Source: Flavobacteriales bacterium (GTDB lineage: Bacteria > Bacteroidota > Bacteroidia > CAIKAF01). From it: DNA of 64,000 nt. The notes under the pieces were generated by a model. It did not search any database, had not been told where the DNA came from, and saw nothing but the letters and a program-made list of their open reading frames with translations. The translations under genes were made by a program, and so were the position numbers. The first letter of the stretch is position 1. Each line of letters opens with the position of its first letter. The stretch lies in assembly GCA_025451235.1 (NCBI GenBank), contig JANWKT010000001.1, positions 1-64,000 on the forward strand, given 5' to 3'. This document shows, in pieces, positions 10,305 through 19,925 of the stretch.

Positions 10305-11627
10305 ATGCAAGAACAAGATTGGTTAAAATCAAGCCTGGCGCATGTAGGAATTACAGAGCTCAATGAAATGCAGGAATCCACCTGGAAACATTACGAAAAA
10401 AATGACCATCTCATTCTTTTATCACCTACCGGATCAGGAAAAACATTGGCTTTCTTGTTGCCATTGATCCAGTTATTAAATCCCGAAATCACCAACAAAG
10501 TACAGGCACTTATTTTAGCTCCTTCTAGAGAGCTGGCTTTACAGATCGAAACGGTCTTTAAAAGTTTAAAAACCGGCCATAAGGTCAATTGCTGCTATGG
10601 AGGTCATCCCATGAGCATTGAAAAAAACAATTTGATCCACCCCCCTGCTTTATTGATCGCCACTCCTGGAAGAATGGTGGACCATATTGAAAGAAAAAAT
10701 CTACGATTAGATGGAATTACCACCTTGGTGATTGATGAATTTGATAAATCATTGGAATTTGGTTTTGAAGAGGATATGAAATTTATTATTTCACAATTAC
10801 CTCATCTCAAAAAGAAAGTAATGACCTCAGCTACCAAATCCATTGAAATTCCTTCATTCGTGGAATTAGGCCAGGCAACCACCTTGGATTTTTTACATAA
10901 AAAAGAAAAGGAATCCAAGCTCATCATTAAAAAAGTGGTGGCAGAAAAATCAGTATTGGATACTTTGTTTCAATTGTTATGTACGCTCGGAAGCGGCTCC
11001 ACCTTAGTATTCTGTAATTTTAAAGAAAAGGTGGAAAAAGTAAATGGATACCTGCAACAAAGAGGAATTCAAAATGAATATTTCCATGGAGGGTTAGAGC
11101 AAGTTGACAGGGAAAAGGCGTTGATCAAATTCAGGAACGGTTCTGTAAATATTCTAGTGACCTCCGATCTGGCATCCAGGGGATTAGATATTCCCGAAAT
11201 AAAAAATATTATCCATGTACAATTACCCCCGCATGAGGATGCGTTCATCCATCGAAACGGAAGAACAGCACGGATGAATGCAGATGGAATGGCATTGATT
11301 GTCACTGAAAAAAATGAATCGTATCCAGGTTATATTGACCGTAAGATGGAATCCTTCCATGTGGATCCGAAAGCTGGGATACCTGCACCACCGCAATGGA
11401 CCACCTTGTATTTTGGGAAAGGGAAAAAAAACAAATTGAATAAAGTAGACATTGTTGGTTTCCTGAGCCAGAAGGGGGGATTAAAAAAAGAAGAGATCGG
11501 GTTGATAGAAGTAAAAGACTTTTTTAGTTATGTAGCTATTCGTTCCTCTCAGGTAAAAACGGTACTTGTAAAGATCAAGGATGAAAAGATCAAGAATATG
11601 AGTACAAGAATTGAGGTTTGTAAATAA
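10305..11627 (+). CDS. DEAD-box RNA helicase, DbpA-like
   Basis: 440 residues. ATP-dependent RNA helicase: Q-motif region with NEMQ near residue 20, motif I SPTGSGKT (40-47), motif Ia PSRELALQ, TPGR, motif II as DEFD rather than DEAD, motif III SAT, motif V TSDLASRGLD and motif VI HRNGRTAR. The C-terminal ~70 residues (KKNKLNKVDIVGFL to SYVAIRSS) match the DbpA RNA-binding domain, which in E. coli targets the enzyme to 23S rRNA hairpin 92 during 50S assembly. Same role is inferred here; 50S or cold-adaptation helicase is the fallback. The start is set by the -7 box and by translation beginning MQEQDWLKSS. Single-gene unit between two terminators. Confidence 0.9.
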   Translation: MQEQDWLKSSLAHVGITELNEMQESTWKHYEKNDHLILLSPTGSGKTLAFLLPLIQLLNPEITNKVQALILAPSRELALQIETVFKSLKTGHKVNCCYGGHPMSIEKNNLIHPPALLIATPGRMVDHIERKNLRLDGITTLVIDEFDKSLEFGFEEDMKFIISQLPHLKKKVMTSATKSIEIPSFVELGQATTLDFLHKKEKESKLIIKKVVAEKSVLDTLFQLLCTLGSGSTLVFCNFKEKVEKVNGYLQQRGIQNEYFHGGLEQVDREKALIKFRNGSVNILVTSDLASRGLDIPEIKNIIHVQLPPHEDAFIHRNGRTARMNADGMALIVTEKNESYPGYIDRKMESFHVDPKAGIPAPPQWTTLYFGKGKKNKLNKVDIVGFLSQKGGLKKEEIGLIEVKDFFSYVAIRSSQVKTVLVKIKDEKIKNMSTRIEVCK

Positions 11628-11634
11628 AGGATAC

Positions 11635-11667
11635 AAAAAAAATGCCGGTGAGACGCCGGCATTTTTT
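11635..11667. terminator. Bidirectional terminator between helicase and S74 surface protein
   Basis: AAAAATGCCGG, loop TGAGACG, CCGGCATTTTTT, with A and T runs on both sides. It lies between convergent genes and can serve both. Confidence 0.85.
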
Positions 11668-11694
11668 CGATTTGGGGAAACCACACTAGATCGG

Positions 11695-13767
11695 TTATTC
11701 TGTTTTCACCATTTTCTTGGTGTCGATCACTTGTCCGTCCACCACTAGAGAATAGGTATACATTCCATCTCTTAAATCGCCGGCAAATACCACCAGGCGG
11801 CCTGCTCCTCTTTCTTCAATACCCGTTACCTTGATCATTTTTCCATTCATGTCAAAGAATTGGATTTGTGCTACTCCGGCATCCTGCGGAATATAATAAT
11901 TGATCACCGTTTGGTTAGTAAATGGGTTTGGAGAGTTTTGATCCAATACAACCACCTCAAGATTCGACAAGGTAACCTCCTGTTCATTTACATTGTTGGG
12001 CATAGGGTTGTATTGTTGTCCCTGGGTTAGTGCAATGAGTTGATCAATTTGTTGCTGTTGGGCTTCGATCATTTCTTGTTGCTGTTGCATGGCATCTACA
12101 ATGATGGCAATAAAGCCCTGGTAATTAAGCGCCAGGTATTCCTCTTTGGGGGAAATTACTTTACCCATTGAATCATATAAAGCCGGGAATACCGCTGGAG
12201 ATGTTAACTCCGGTAAAATGGTTTGAACATCCTGCGAAATAAAACCATATTGTTTTTTATCAGACAATGCAATATTTGTATGGTTTTCCCTGTCGAAAGA
12301 ATAAGTAACAGGTTGTAGTTTCTTGATAATATCGAGTGGGCTTTTTATCTCCTGAATCTCTTTTTTCAGGTTTCTATCAGACACTCCATACATATTGGTG
12401 ATCAAAACATCTCCATTAAAAAATCCGGCATAATCCGGGCCTGGAGGTAATCCAGCCCCTGTTAACCCTGAATTTAATGCAACGGTCGCATAAATCCCAT
12501 AATTATTCGTGGCTCCCACCGCACGGGCATCCACTCCGAAATTTGCATTTCCAGGTGTACTTACAATGATGCTTGCTCCTGAATTATTCGCTGTTGGATT
12601 GGTGCCTGAAAAAATCTCCACATTCAGTCCCTGATTGAGAGGTGAAGAAGAGCCGGTAATATCTGCATTTACACTTAAGGATGCAAAAGAAGCATTGGCG
12701 GTAAGTGCATTTAACCCAATATTATAAAATGAATTGAATCCAACACCTCCAGTACTTCTTGCATTCACGGCAATAGCGTTTGAAGCTCCACTTGTTGTAA
12801 ATACAGACGAAGTTACACCAGTCGCCGAGCCAGGCCCAGTGTTTTGAGCCCTAAAAGCTCCTCCTGCTACGGTACCTCCACTTGCCAAAAGCGAAAGAAA
12901 AGCGCCGGCAGTTTGTTGAAAATCGTTATTCACGGTAAATCTGGAAACAATGGTTGTACATGCAGGAAATCCGATATTAAATTGCGAAGGTGATGCAGCT
13001 GGCATGGTATGATTGATATTAAATCCAGCCATTGGAATTTCTCTTGTGCTCGTCAATGCACCCAAACCACTTCCACACGTTCCACCCAATTGTACATTAC
13101 CTCCGGTTACGCTTAATCCATTATTAGCACCGGTGATACCCCCGCCCCCGGGAACATAAATAATGTTGCCCAACGCATCAACTGCCAATACCCCAGGGCC
13201 TGGATTAGCCGTAGTAGGACATCCCGAACCCAATTGAGTAAGTCTTACACCACTCGAACAAAGACCAAACGAAGAGTTTACTTCCAGTTGGTTAGTAGGT
13301 GTCGGTGTATTAATCCCAACAAGTCCGGTGTTCAGGATGACCATTCTTTGCGTTGCATTTGTATTAAAGCGCATAGAAAGATTTTCCTGTTGGCTCAACA
13401 ATGCGTCCCCGCTAGTGAGCACACTTGCAAAGAACCCATCGGCCGCGGTAGCTCCAGTTGCTCCATTGGTAATTCTCATCCTCACATCTACCGCATTCAA
13501 GTTGTGCAGGTGTAAACGATCAACCGGGCCAATCGCTACCGGGAAAACGCCAATCCCAACCCTTAAGTTATTTCTTGCCGCATTGGTTCCGGCAACATTG
13601 TTCCCTTGAAACATGAGAACGTTGTTCTGCGCAGTTTGCAATTGGGAGTTGAATGGAAAATTAACACTTGGAAAATACGCTGGCCCTACATTGTTAATTG
13701 TTTGGGCCATGATACTGCCGGTGACAAAACAACATGCCGCCAATGCAAAAAAGATTGTTTTTTTCAT
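11695..13767 (-). CDS. T9SS surface protein with tail-spike-type S74 intramolecular chaperone domain
   Basis: 690 residues. Signal peptide MKKTIFFALAACCFVTGSIMAQ. The N-terminal ~450 residues are Gly/Ala/Asn-rich repeats with phage-tail-fibre character (LVGINTPTPTNQLEV). Residues about 458-590 carry the peptidase S74 / endosialidase chaperone signature: YGVSDRNLKKEI (Ser463), LQPVTYSF, YGFISQDVQ and LNYQGFIAIIVDAMQQQ leading into a Gln-rich coiled coil. S74 domains of phage spikes trimerise, fold the fibre and usually self-cleave at the Ser. Residues 611-690, beginning NSPNPF, are a type A T9SS sorting domain, so the protein is probably exported by the SprA channel. A trimeric fibre on the cell surface is inferred. 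Confidence 0.82.
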   Translation of the reverse strand: MKKTIFFALAACCFVTGSIMAQTINNVGPAYFPSVNFPFNSQLQTAQNNVLMFQGNNVAGTNAARNNLRVGIGVFPVAIGPVDRLHLHNLNAVDVRMRITNGATGATAADGFFASVLTSGDALLSQQENLSMRFNTNATQRMVILNTGLVGINTPTPTNQLEVNSSFGLCSSGVRLTQLGSGCPTTANPGPGVLAVDALGNIIYVPGGGGITGANNGLSVTGGNVQLGGTCGSGLGALTSTREIPMAGFNINHTMPAASPSQFNIGFPACTTIVSRFTVNNDFQQTAGAFLSLLASGGTVAGGAFRAQNTGPGSATGVTSSVFTTSGASNAIAVNARSTGGVGFNSFYNIGLNALTANASFASLSVNADITGSSSPLNQGLNVEIFSGTNPTANNSGASIIVSTPGNANFGVDARAVGATNNYGIYATVALNSGLTGAGLPPGPDYAGFFNGDVLITNMYGVSDRNLKKEIQEIKSPLDIIKKLQPVTYSFDRENHTNIALSDKKQYGFISQDVQTILPELTSPAVFPALYDSMGKVISPKEEYLALNYQGFIAIIVDAMQQQQEMIEAQQQQIDQLIALTQGQQYNPMPNNVNEQEVTLSNLEVVVLDQNSPNPFTNQTVINYYIPQDAGVAQIQFFDMNGKMIKVTGIEERGAGRLVVFAGDLRDGMYTYSLVVDGQVIDTKKMVKTE

Positions 13768-14033
13768 AAAACTGTTTTTAAAGTTAATACTAGTAAGAAA
13801 TTGATGGTTGATTGTTTTTGGAGATAAGGGGATGAATGTAAGCAGGAAGAGATTTAAAAATAACTGCTAAAAACCCGTATTTCCATCCGTATTTTCCCGG
13901 ATGGCAAAGCTGGTCATTCAATGAAATGATCGGTTTTTTATCAAAAAAATGACCGTTCATTACATCCTTTCTACCGATCCTTACAAAAACCCTCCTTTCC
14001 TTACAAACAATCATTACCTACGGGTTCATGATC

Positions 14034-14041
14034 TAATTTTG
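14034..14041 (+). promoter_or_regulatory. -7 box for the tail-fibre-like / BNR operon
   Basis: TAATTTTG matches TAnnTTTG, 24 bases before ATG 14066. It lies in the 298-bp divergent region between the S74 protein and this operon; nothing else recognisable was found there apart from AT-rich DNA and a short GC-rich imperfect hairpin near 13885-13905. Confidence 0.5.
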
Positions 14042-14065
14042 GGTAACAACAAAAAACTTTTAATC

Positions 14066-15142
14066 ATGAAAACAATCAAAATCATTTTATTAGGAACCAT
14101 GCTGATGAGTGCACAGGTATATGCACAATGGAATCTTTTAGGTAATACAGGAACTAATGATCCGGCAGTTCCAGCCACCTACGGAACTTCAACTATTGGA
14201 GGAACAGAAAACTGGGTAGGGACCACCGATGCTCAGGATGTCGTTATCGGAACAAATACAATTGAACGATTCCGGATTAAAAAATCTACAGGAAATGTTG
14301 GTATAGGAACTGCAGCGCCAACACAGAGACTACATGTATCAAATGGAAACGTGATGCTCGATTATGCCAGTGTAGGTACTACAGGTAATTTATATTTCGG
14401 CGCTCAAATAGACAATGGATTCAGCAATGGATTAAGGCTTTTCGCCACAAGTACATCTTCTTATATAGATAGTAGGAATTCTACTTCAACCAATGGGTTG
14501 ATATTTAGAGTAAATACTACTGACGGGGGAACAGAAAGAATGAGGATCTGTGCCAACGGGAATATAGGAATCAATACTACAAATCCCCTTTATAAACTTC
14601 ATATCAGTGGAGATCTTTTTGTAACCGGTAACAGTAATAATGCAACTGTATTATATGGAGACAATACACAGCCTGAGTATGGAACAGAATACCATGATCC
14701 GGCCACAGGAGTATCTGGTCTTAATTTCTGGAAGCCCTGGAATAGTCATAATGGAGCTGGTGGTCAAGGGTTTTTAAATTATATTCTTTACTTAAATGAT
14801 GATGGAAATGTTGGTATTGGTGTTGATCCGGATAAGATCAATTCAGCTTATAAATTATCGGTGAACGGTTCAATTCGTGCTGAAGAAGTAGTAGTAGAAA
14901 CCGGATGGGCCGATTTTGTATTTGAGCCGGGTTATCAATTAATGAAATTGGATTCATTAGAAGATTTCGTAAAAGCCAATCATCATTTACCGGGTGTTCC
15001 AACCGCTGCGGAAGTAGAAACCAATGGAGTAAAAGTAGGAGAAACAGAAGCAAAACTTCTTGAAAAAATAGAAGAGTTAACGCTGTATGTAATCGAACTG
15101 AATAAAAAAATTGAAATTCTCGAAAACAAATCTCAAAACTAA
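14066..15142 (+). CDS. Secreted tail-fibre-like protein with C-terminal coiled coil
   Basis: 358 residues from ATG 14066, chosen because a signal peptide starts there (MKTIKIILLGTMLMSAQVYA) and the -7 box lies just upstream; an in-frame alternative start at 13949 would put 39 odd residues in front. The body has repeats of the type GNVGIGTAAPTQRLHV and GNIGINTTNPLYKLHI, found in phage tail fibres and Bacteroidota surface proteins. The C terminus (HHLPGVPTAAEV, then LLEKIEELTLYVIELNKK) is a coiled coil common to this group and probably drives trimerisation. No T9SS sorting domain is seen. Five bases separate it from the next gene, so the two are co-transcribed and may form one surface structure. 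Confidence 0.78.
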   Translation: MKTIKIILLGTMLMSAQVYAQWNLLGNTGTNDPAVPATYGTSTIGGTENWVGTTDAQDVVIGTNTIERFRIKKSTGNVGIGTAAPTQRLHVSNGNVMLDYASVGTTGNLYFGAQIDNGFSNGLRLFATSTSSYIDSRNSTSTNGLIFRVNTTDGGTERMRICANGNIGINTTNPLYKLHISGDLFVTGNSNNATVLYGDNTQPEYGTEYHDPATGVSGLNFWKPWNSHNGAGGQGFLNYILYLNDDGNVGIGVDPDKINSAYKLSVNGSIRAEEVVVETGWADFVFEPGYQLMKLDSLEDFVKANHHLPGVPTAAEVETNGVKVGETEAKLLEKIEELTLYVIELNKKIEILENKSQN

Positions 15143-15147
15143 TAACT

Positions 15148-18100
15148 ATGAAAAAGGGAATAGTTATATCTCTGCTAACCATACTTCTTCATACTCCCAT
15201 TTGGGCACAATTTGTCGGCCAGGGTGATAATTTTTTTGAGAAAGTAAGTGCACTCCAACAAAAATATGAACTGGAAAGAAAGAATGGAAATTCTAACCAG
15301 GAACATGAAGGAAGTGAATATAGTAAGTTTAAGCGCTGGCTCAATTTCTGGATGTATCGTGTTCCTGCCAGTGGTGATTTAAGCGATTATATGCGAGCTC
15401 AAAAAACTGTGGTAGATCATTATTATGAAAACAACATGACTCCCAGATCAAGCAATACTGATCCCTGGCATAGCATAGGTCCACTGAATGAGCCGCTCAA
15501 TACTTCAAATGGATCAAATTGTGGTACCCGGGCTGGAATTGGTCCCGTAAGGTTTGTTGTCATGTCTAAATCAGACAATGATCATCTATTAACCGGTTCC
15601 TATACGGGAGGATTGTTTCTATCCACTGACGCTGGTGATACCTGGGCAAATGCCGGAGGCGATGAAGGATGGAATAATATTGGTTGCTCAGGAGCTGTTT
15701 TTCATCCAGCCAATAGCGATATCTTTTATGCTACTTCAAATGCAGTAGGCGGATCAACCGGTTATAACGGTGGTGTATATCGCACTACAAATGGAGGAAC
15801 ATCCTGGGATAAAGTGGCCGAAGGAGGTACTCATTTTGACATCTGGGGATTATTGAATACGATTGTTGTCAATCCTTCCAATCCCGATGAATGTATTGTA
15901 ACAAGCAATAATGGGTTATTTATTTGTTCCAACCTAAATGCCGCCACTCCAGTATTCACAACCTATGCTTCCAGGCAATTCCCGAGCAAAAATATCTACG
16001 ATATAGATGTAAGACCGGGTACCTCGGAGGTATTTATTACGGTAGCAAGTAATATTGTCGGATCCACACCCTCGGGTCTTATATGGGGTAGTTTTGAGGT
16101 GTATAAATCCACCAACTTCGGGACCAGCTGGTCAGTGGTTAGTGGCATGCCTTCAAACTTCAATACCAACAATACAACTGCAGTTACGATTGAATTTAAT
16201 GAGATTGATAATTCGTCATTCTTTATTTTAAGAAATTCAACTAACAGCAACCCATGCCCAGACTTTATGTGTACCAGTACCTGCGATGCTAACGATGAGC
16301 TATGGGAGTATAATATTGCAGGAGGTAGTGCTTCATTGTTAAACAGTGACCTGAATATAAATCATGGTGGTGGACATGGTTTTGGAGTGGCTCCAACTAC
16401 TGGTGATTATATGTTGTTTTCATTTGTGGACAGATATGCTAAATATGATAATGGAACTTTTACACGTTTCACGTCCGGTAATGCAAATAAATATGATTAC
16501 CATGTCGATTGTGAAGATTTCTTATTTCACCCTTCGGATCCTTCTATCGTATACATGGCTAGCCATGGAGGTATCCATAAAAGCACCGATTATGGTTCAA
16601 CGTGGGTCACAAAAAATAATGGTCTTGCAGTGGCTGAAGGTGTTTCTATGTCTACTTCATATCTCAATCCTTCAAAAGTTGCTCTTGGTCTTTACCATGA
16701 TGGCTGCATAATTACCAACACAGCCTATGGTGCCGCATGGGAACCAGATTGGGATTTTATTGATGGAACCTATGACGGACAAGAAGTAATTATTGGGAAC
16801 GTAAATAAGGACCTTATTTATGTGAGTAGCCAGGGCGGAAATTGGGAACGATCGATGGATGAAGGTTTGAATTTCACGGATGTTTCTCTTTCTTCCCATT
16901 TCTTTACAAAAGGTGATATTAACCAAGTGGATAATACCATTCTATACCGGATAGCATATAGTGGCGGATTTCCGGAAATTCAAAGGTCCTTCAGCAATGG
17001 TACATCTGGAACCAACCAGGTAATTTCCAATTTTGCATCTATCTTATCTCCTGGTGAAACTACCTGGCAAATTTTTACATCTGAAGTTTTTAAGGATATA
17101 GCATATGTTAAAATATATGCAGCCGGTTATAGTCGTCTTTTTGTAAATAAGTTCATCAATGATCCTACCCCTTCGGTAGTAATAGCCAATTGGGTGGAAC
17201 TTCCTTATCCTACCCTACCAACAGTTTGTGGCGTTAACACATTTGACGTATCCGATCTCCAGGTAAGTTTCGAGGATGAAGACATCATTTACATTTCCAG
17301 GTCATCTCGAGACTTTTGTTCAAATACTCCGATAGGAACTGGAATGTTCTATAAATTCGATTACAATAATTTGTCTTCCCCGGTATTTACTGATCTTACC
17401 CATAACCTACCCAATACAGGTATCGGGTATGAAAGTATTGCGATTGAAAAAGGGTCGGATGGCGGAGTTTACGTAGGAACCGATTTTGGGGTCTTCTATA
17501 CGAATAATAAACTCCTTGCCAGCGGCAGTTCTACCAAGTGGATCGATTTTAGCGGTGGTTTGCCGAATGGAATATGCAATGGATTGGAGATTAACTACCA
17601 GGTGAACACCTTAAGAGCTAATATTTATGGAAGGGGTGTTTGGGAACATAATTTATATTGTCCGGATGATTATGATCTCGATCTTGCCATTACACATTCT
17701 ACTCCTTACTATTACGAGGTGGAACATGATATTACCTCCAGGTCATTGGTACCGAATACCGGTAATATTACCTACAGAGCTGGAAATAAAATTGTTCTTC
17801 AGCCACCATCCAGTGGAACAGGAGTTGGATTTAAAGCAACCGCAGGATGTTATTTCCATGCCTTTATTCACCCATGTGGTGGGGGTGTAAACAGTTTCAG
17901 ATATCCTGATGAAGCTTCAGCAGAAGACGAGTTATATAACAACGACGAATTGCTGAAAGAAGACGTGGAGAATATCGTGGTTTACCCGAATCCAAGTGAT
18001 GGGATCTTTTCAGTGCAAAGTCGAAATGATATGATGGCTGATAGGGTTTTTGTATACGACTTATCCGGAAAGCTCATCGCCAATTATCAGCAACAAACAG

Positions 18101-18204
18101 TAAATGGATTCCAGGTGGATCTATCCGGATATCCAAATGGAACATATTTCTTACGAATTGAAAGCACAGGAAAAAACTATATTTCCAAGCTTGTAAAAAA
18201 ATAA
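15148..18204 (+). CDS. BNR/sortilin-type beta-propeller surface protein with T9SS type A domain
   Basis: 1018 residues with signal peptide (MKKGIVISLLTILLHTPIWAQ). Residues about 110-860 contain propeller blades with Asp-box motifs such as STDAGDTW, TTNGGTSW, STNFGTSW and STDYGSTW, as in sialidase/Vps10-like propellers. No sialidase catalytic residues could be recognised, so a binding role fits better than an enzyme. Residues from about 940, VYPNPSDGIFSVQ to ISKLVKK, form a type A sorting domain. It follows the tail-fibre-like gene by five bases and ends before a strong terminator; the pair is one operon. Confidence 0.85.
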   Translation: MKKGIVISLLTILLHTPIWAQFVGQGDNFFEKVSALQQKYELERKNGNSNQEHEGSEYSKFKRWLNFWMYRVPASGDLSDYMRAQKTVVDHYYENNMTPRSSNTDPWHSIGPLNEPLNTSNGSNCGTRAGIGPVRFVVMSKSDNDHLLTGSYTGGLFLSTDAGDTWANAGGDEGWNNIGCSGAVFHPANSDIFYATSNAVGGSTGYNGGVYRTTNGGTSWDKVAEGGTHFDIWGLLNTIVVNPSNPDECIVTSNNGLFICSNLNAATPVFTTYASRQFPSKNIYDIDVRPGTSEVFITVASNIVGSTPSGLIWGSFEVYKSTNFGTSWSVVSGMPSNFNTNNTTAVTIEFNEIDNSSFFILRNSTNSNPCPDFMCTSTCDANDELWEYNIAGGSASLLNSDLNINHGGGHGFGVAPTTGDYMLFSFVDRYAKYDNGTFTRFTSGNANKYDYHVDCEDFLFHPSDPSIVYMASHGGIHKSTDYGSTWVTKNNGLAVAEGVSMSTSYLNPSKVALGLYHDGCIITNTAYGAAWEPDWDFIDGTYDGQEVIIGNVNKDLIYVSSQGGNWERSMDEGLNFTDVSLSSHFFTKGDINQVDNTILYRIAYSGGFPEIQRSFSNGTSGTNQVISNFASILSPGETTWQIFTSEVFKDIAYVKIYAAGYSRLFVNKFINDPTPSVVIANWVELPYPTLPTVCGVNTFDVSDLQVSFEDEDIIYISRSSRDFCSNTPIGTGMFYKFDYNNLSSPVFTDLTHNLPNTGIGYESIAIEKGSDGGVYVGTDFGVFYTNNKLLASGSSTKWIDFSGGLPNGICNGLEINYQVNTLRANIYGRGVWEHNLYCPDDYDLDLAITHSTPYYYEVEHDITSRSLVPNTGNITYRAGNKIVLQPPSSGTGVGFKATAGCYFHAFIHPCGGGVNSFRYPDEASAEDELYNNDELLKEDVENIVVYPNPSDGIFSVQSRNDMMADRVFVYDLSGKLIANYQQQTVNGFQVDLSGYPNGTYFLRIESTGKNYISKLVKK

Positions 18205-18222
18205 CCCCCAAATGAAAAAGAG

Positions 18223-18260
18223 AACAGCAAACCTCCTATAGGTTTGCTGTTTTTTATTTT
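18223..18260. terminator. Terminator between convergent BNR and OmpA-type genes
   Basis: AACAGCAAACC, loop TCCTATA, GGTTTGCTGTT (perfect 11-bp stem) followed by T-rich DNA for the plus strand and preceded by an A-rich stretch for the minus strand. It overlaps the last codons of the minus-strand gene. Confidence 0.85.
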
Positions 18261-19813
18261 TGAGGATTCTTGAAGAAGTGCACCATTCCACCATCGTCGA
18301 GCCAGATGGCATCAGGTCCGGTGAGCCAGAGGTTGGTGCCTACCAGCCAGGTATATTTACCGGTGGCTTCAATAAGAGGGATCGGAGGAGAAACCGGGAT
18401 TCTTCCTGGATAATTATATTCCTGGATCATTCCGTTGAAGAAAAATAAATAACTACCACTTCCGTAATACATCATGGCATCTGGCCGGGTGGTTTGTATT
18501 CCCGGGAAGATAGATTGTAACATATATGCCTTCGATTGACCGGAACTCGGCTTAAATAAATAACAACTATCATTCTTGATAAAGCATACCATGTCTTCTT
18601 CGGGCATATAGCAGGAAGCATCGATCCGATTGAATCCAACTCCTGAAAAAATATCGCTGATATTCTGCTCCTCCGCTTCTGCAGCATTTGAAGTGCTGTT
18701 ATAAAGTCTCGCTTTAGATCCTTTAAAAAAATAAGGGGTTCCTTCATAATCCAATACATCATCTACATGGTCGGTATACATGCCTCCAAAATGATTTTTG
18801 TTGATGGCAAGGGGGTAACCGTTCTTCCATTTCTTATTGTTGGCATCGTAAAGCAGATATAAGACATTGGTAAATTCCTCGTATTTAGTTTTGTCTATTT
18901 TCTGAATGGCTTTTGGCTGAATGATCATAGAAACTCTCCTATTTTGCTGCCGGCCTTCTTCGGTAGTATTTTTGGCCACCGGTTGTGTTTCGCCAAATCC
19001 CTGCGTAATAATGCTGATCGTTTTGTCATTTAATTTTTTGGCTAGATAGTCTTTCACCGAATTTGCCCTGTTCTTCGATAATGTGGAATTATATTCATCG
19101 GATCCTATACTATCCGTATGCCCATATATTTCAATGGATTTGATCGAGGTGGCATTTAACTTACCTGCCAGGTTATCTATTTCGGTCAGCGCCTCTTTTT
19201 TCAATGTATAGGAAGCATTATCGAAAAGAAAGGAGCTACTTAAATTTACTTGCATCACACTACCGATAGCACCAATCGCATCAATATCAGCTCCTGACCA
19301 ATAACCCTTGCATGCTTGCTTAAGATCCGTTAAGCGGACATAATAAAAAACCTCACCGGGTTTTACAAAATCTTTTATATCCACCTCTGCCCTGCCTCCA
19401 TTGATCTCGCCAACGTTTACCCATGTATTTCCATCTTTCGAAATTTCGAGCATGGTGGCTTCAATAAAAGTACCCAGCTCAAAAATGTATAAGTCGGGGC
19501 CATCAATGTCCATTAAAGCATTGTCGGTAAATCGCACTGTAATACTGCCACCGCATCCCAGGGTAAAAAAGCCGGTACTTTTTTCAATATCATAATTGGG
19601 TTCATCTAATACAATCGTGTTAGGTCCACCATTTTGCTCAGGCATGGCAGAGCCATTCACTTGATCAACTAATACATCTGCGAATGAAATTTTTCCAAAG
19701 GGGAAATAAACAAATCCGCCGTGACCGTCGTTATAAATAGCTTCGGAAGAGGATTGGGAAGTGACATTTAGTGCAGAGAAAAAAAACAAGCCATAGTATA
19801 CTATTTTCCTCAT
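18254..19813 (-). CDS. OmpA-family protein with central peptidoglycan-binding domain and hemopexin-like C-terminal repeats
   Basis: 519 residues. Signal peptide MRKIVYYGLFFFSALNVTSQ. The N-terminal ~165 residues form a beta-rich domain with GPDLYIFELG and LEISKDGNTWVNVG, like discoidin/cell-surface modules. Residues about 190-300 are an OmpA domain (IEIYGHTDSIGSDEYN, LSKNRANSV, GFGETQP, NRRV), which binds peptidoglycan diaminopimelate. The last ~200 residues carry four units of the pattern D(A/D)...FFKG: DDVLDYEGTPYFFKGSKA, IDASCYMPEEDMVCFIKND, PDAMMYYGSGSYLFFF and PDAIWLDDGGMVHFFK. This fits a four-bladed hemopexin propeller; that part is an inference from pattern. Monocistronic, with a convergent terminator. 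Confidence 0.8.
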   Translation of the reverse strand: MRKIVYYGLFFFSALNVTSQSSSEAIYNDGHGGFVYFPFGKISFADVLVDQVNGSAMPEQNGGPNTIVLDEPNYDIEKSTGFFTLGCGGSITVRFTDNALMDIDGPDLYIFELGTFIEATMLEISKDGNTWVNVGEINGGRAEVDIKDFVKPGEVFYYVRLTDLKQACKGYWSGADIDAIGAIGSVMQVNLSSSFLFDNASYTLKKEALTEIDNLAGKLNATSIKSIEIYGHTDSIGSDEYNSTLSKNRANSVKDYLAKKLNDKTISIITQGFGETQPVAKNTTEEGRQQNRRVSMIIQPKAIQKIDKTKYEEFTNVLYLLYDANNKKWKNGYPLAINKNHFGGMYTDHVDDVLDYEGTPYFFKGSKARLYNSTSNAAEAEEQNISDIFSGVGFNRIDASCYMPEEDMVCFIKNDSCYLFKPSSGQSKAYMLQSIFPGIQTTRPDAMMYYGSGSYLFFFNGMIQEYNYPGRIPVSPPIPLIEATGKYTWLVGTNLWLTGPDAIWLDDGGMVHFFKNPQK

Positions 19814-19925
19814 AGCAAGTGATTAGATATTAAATATAACGAACCTAGCTGAATTTTGTTATACAATTATTATGCCTGGAGTTCAAAGACCTGCAGGATC
19901 GCGGCCCAAAATGGATAATGAAGGA

